A stretch of DNA of 64,000 nt. Source: UBA1765 sp045629945 (GTDB lineage: Bacteria; Fibrobacterota; Fibrobacteria; Fibrobacterales; Fibrobacteraceae). This document shows, piece after piece, positions 63,365 to 64,000 of this stretch; within the stretch, counting starts at the first letter, position 1, and each line of letters opens with the position of its first letter. The translations under genes were made by a program, and so were the position numbers. Location: positions 1 through 64,000 of the forward strand of contig JAZQSE010000029.1 of NCBI GenBank assembly GCA_045629945.1, read 5' to 3'. Under the pieces are notes generated by a model that saw only the letters and a program-made list of their open reading frames with translations, was not told the origin of the DNA and searched no databases.

Positions 63365-64000
63365 ATGAGCAATTTAGAAGCCGATAGTAATTTTTTAAAA
63401 CGTAGTGTTATTCTGAATATTTTCGGAACGGTCCTGAAAGTTTGTGGACCTCTTCTAACTATCCTTTTAGCCCGTATTTTTGGTGCTGCAGAATTTGGGA
63501 TTTTCGTTTCAATGCAGACACTTCTTTTAACAATTGCTCGTTCTTCTACACTAGGTTTAGACAAAGGATTATACTGGTATTTACCCCAGAATAAGCTTTT
63601 AAATCGCCCTTCTTATTCAGGGATTATGGAATCATTCTGGGTTACAGGTATCATTGCTCTTTTGTGCACTGTAATTATTTTTATTGGTTCATTTACTCCC
63701 CTTATTTCAAAAGAATTTCCTTGGTACGCCCTATCCCTTGTCTTTTATTCTCTTTCTTATATTCTAAGCAATTCATCAGAAGGAAACCGCAAACCTCAAA
63801 ACGCCATTTTTATCAATTCATTCCTTGTCGCCGTTTTAGCTCCGCTTTCTTCAATTATCCTCCATTTTTTAAAAATCCCACACGCTCTTCCACTTGGACT
63901 TTTAATAGGGCAAGTCGGTGGTTTTATTGTTCACGCTGTTTTAGTCCGCAAACAATTTCCAGAAATGCCTCTTGTACCTAAAAACAGACTTTCAAAAGAA
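63365..64000 (+). CDS. Polysaccharide flippase-type membrane protein (3' end outside window)
   Basis: 212 codons, open to the end of the window; the start ATG is at 63365. The N-terminus (KRSVILNIFGTVLKVCGPLLTI, with LLARIFGAAEFGIFVSMQ nearby) is the hallmark of the MVF/Wzx oligosaccharide flippase superfamily, with six hydrophobic helices so far. It exports lipid-linked glycans for surface polysaccharide. Divergent from purA across a 230-bp gap in which I see no gene, only AT-rich sequence and a 6-bp hairpin near 63290. Confidence 0.75.
   Translation, partial: MSNLEADSNFLKRSVILNIFGTVLKVCGPLLTILLARIFGAAEFGIFVSMQTLLLTIARSSTLGLDKGLYWYLPQNKLLNRPSYSGIMESFWVTGIIALLCTVIIFIGSFTPLISKEFPWYALSLVFYSLSYILSNSSEGNRKPQNAIFINSFLVAVLAPLSSIILHFLKIPHALPLGLLIGQVGGFIVHAVLVRKQFPEMPLVPKNRLSKE

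Noticed and set aside
1..64000. tRNA or rRNA genes
   Set aside because: None recognised by eye in the gaps; a tRNAscan run would be needed to exclude them formally.

Overview
The window looks like chromosome from a low-G+C member of the Fibrobacterota, a relative of the rumen and gut fibre degraders. The pointers are proteins with long Ser/Glu linkers and type IX secretion (T9SS)-like C-terminal domains, a TIGR02147-type regulator (a family centred on Fibrobacter), a GH9 cellulase, a CE2-type acetyl esterase, a PorV-like outer-membrane protein and many small lipoproteins. Taxonomy is inferred from gene content only. Coding density is high, and most of the window is ordinary housekeeping sequence in long co-directional operons.

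Layout. 1-2.4 kb: end of a large secreted Ser-rich protein, then a nucleotide-sugar epimerase. 2.5-9.3 kb (+): a membrane protein, ABC ATPase and permease, two diverged PilT-like ATPases and a patatin/beta-barrel protein. 9.3-10.6 kb (-): hemN. 10.7-14.9 kb: an accessory island (below). 15-17.8 kb (-): a PorV-like barrel with a beta-propeller, and a membrane-anchored protein. 17.9-20.5 kb (+): triple-FKBP isomerase, crcB, corA. 20.5-28.2 kb (-): trmB, hisE, hisG, an EAL/HDOD protein, recR, engB and an Mla-type lipid-transport set. 28.4-32.6 kb: GH9 cellulase facing a lipoprotein and its TIGR02147 neighbour. 32.8-41.2 kb (-): ispA-dxs-SpoU-pyrF, a diguanylate cyclase, a CE2 esterase. 41.4-46.4 kb: aroC, mazG, dprA, ftsB-like. 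46.4-63.1 kb (-): exonuclease-helicase, lepB, LytTR regulator, several lipoproteins, an inactive-looking M6-type protein, PASTA protein, Crp/Fnr regulator, purA. The window ends in a flippase gene.

The unusual part is 10.7-14.9 kb. An intact-looking type II cas1-cas2 pair has no cas9, csn2 or recognisable tracrRNA. Immediately downstream of cas2 is a near-consensus sigma-70 promoter (TTGACA, 17 bp, TATATT), and 9 nt after it begins the first of five 35-38 nt repeats that look like type II CRISPR repeats. They are not separated by ~30-nt spacers but by segments of 234, 201, 1586 and 702 bp. These hold gene fragments or whole genes (a DUF4143 ATPase, a small lipoprotein), all reading in the same direction as the repeats and the promoter. 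The layout (integrase genes, promoter, recombination-site-like repeat, co-oriented cassettes) resembles an integron with Cas1-Cas2 in the place of the tyrosine integrase. A CRISPR array broken up by insertions is the main alternative.

Starts were chosen mainly from Shine-Dalgarno-like sequences, signal peptides and fit to the upstream stop. Family assignments rest on motif recognition by eye; no database search was run.
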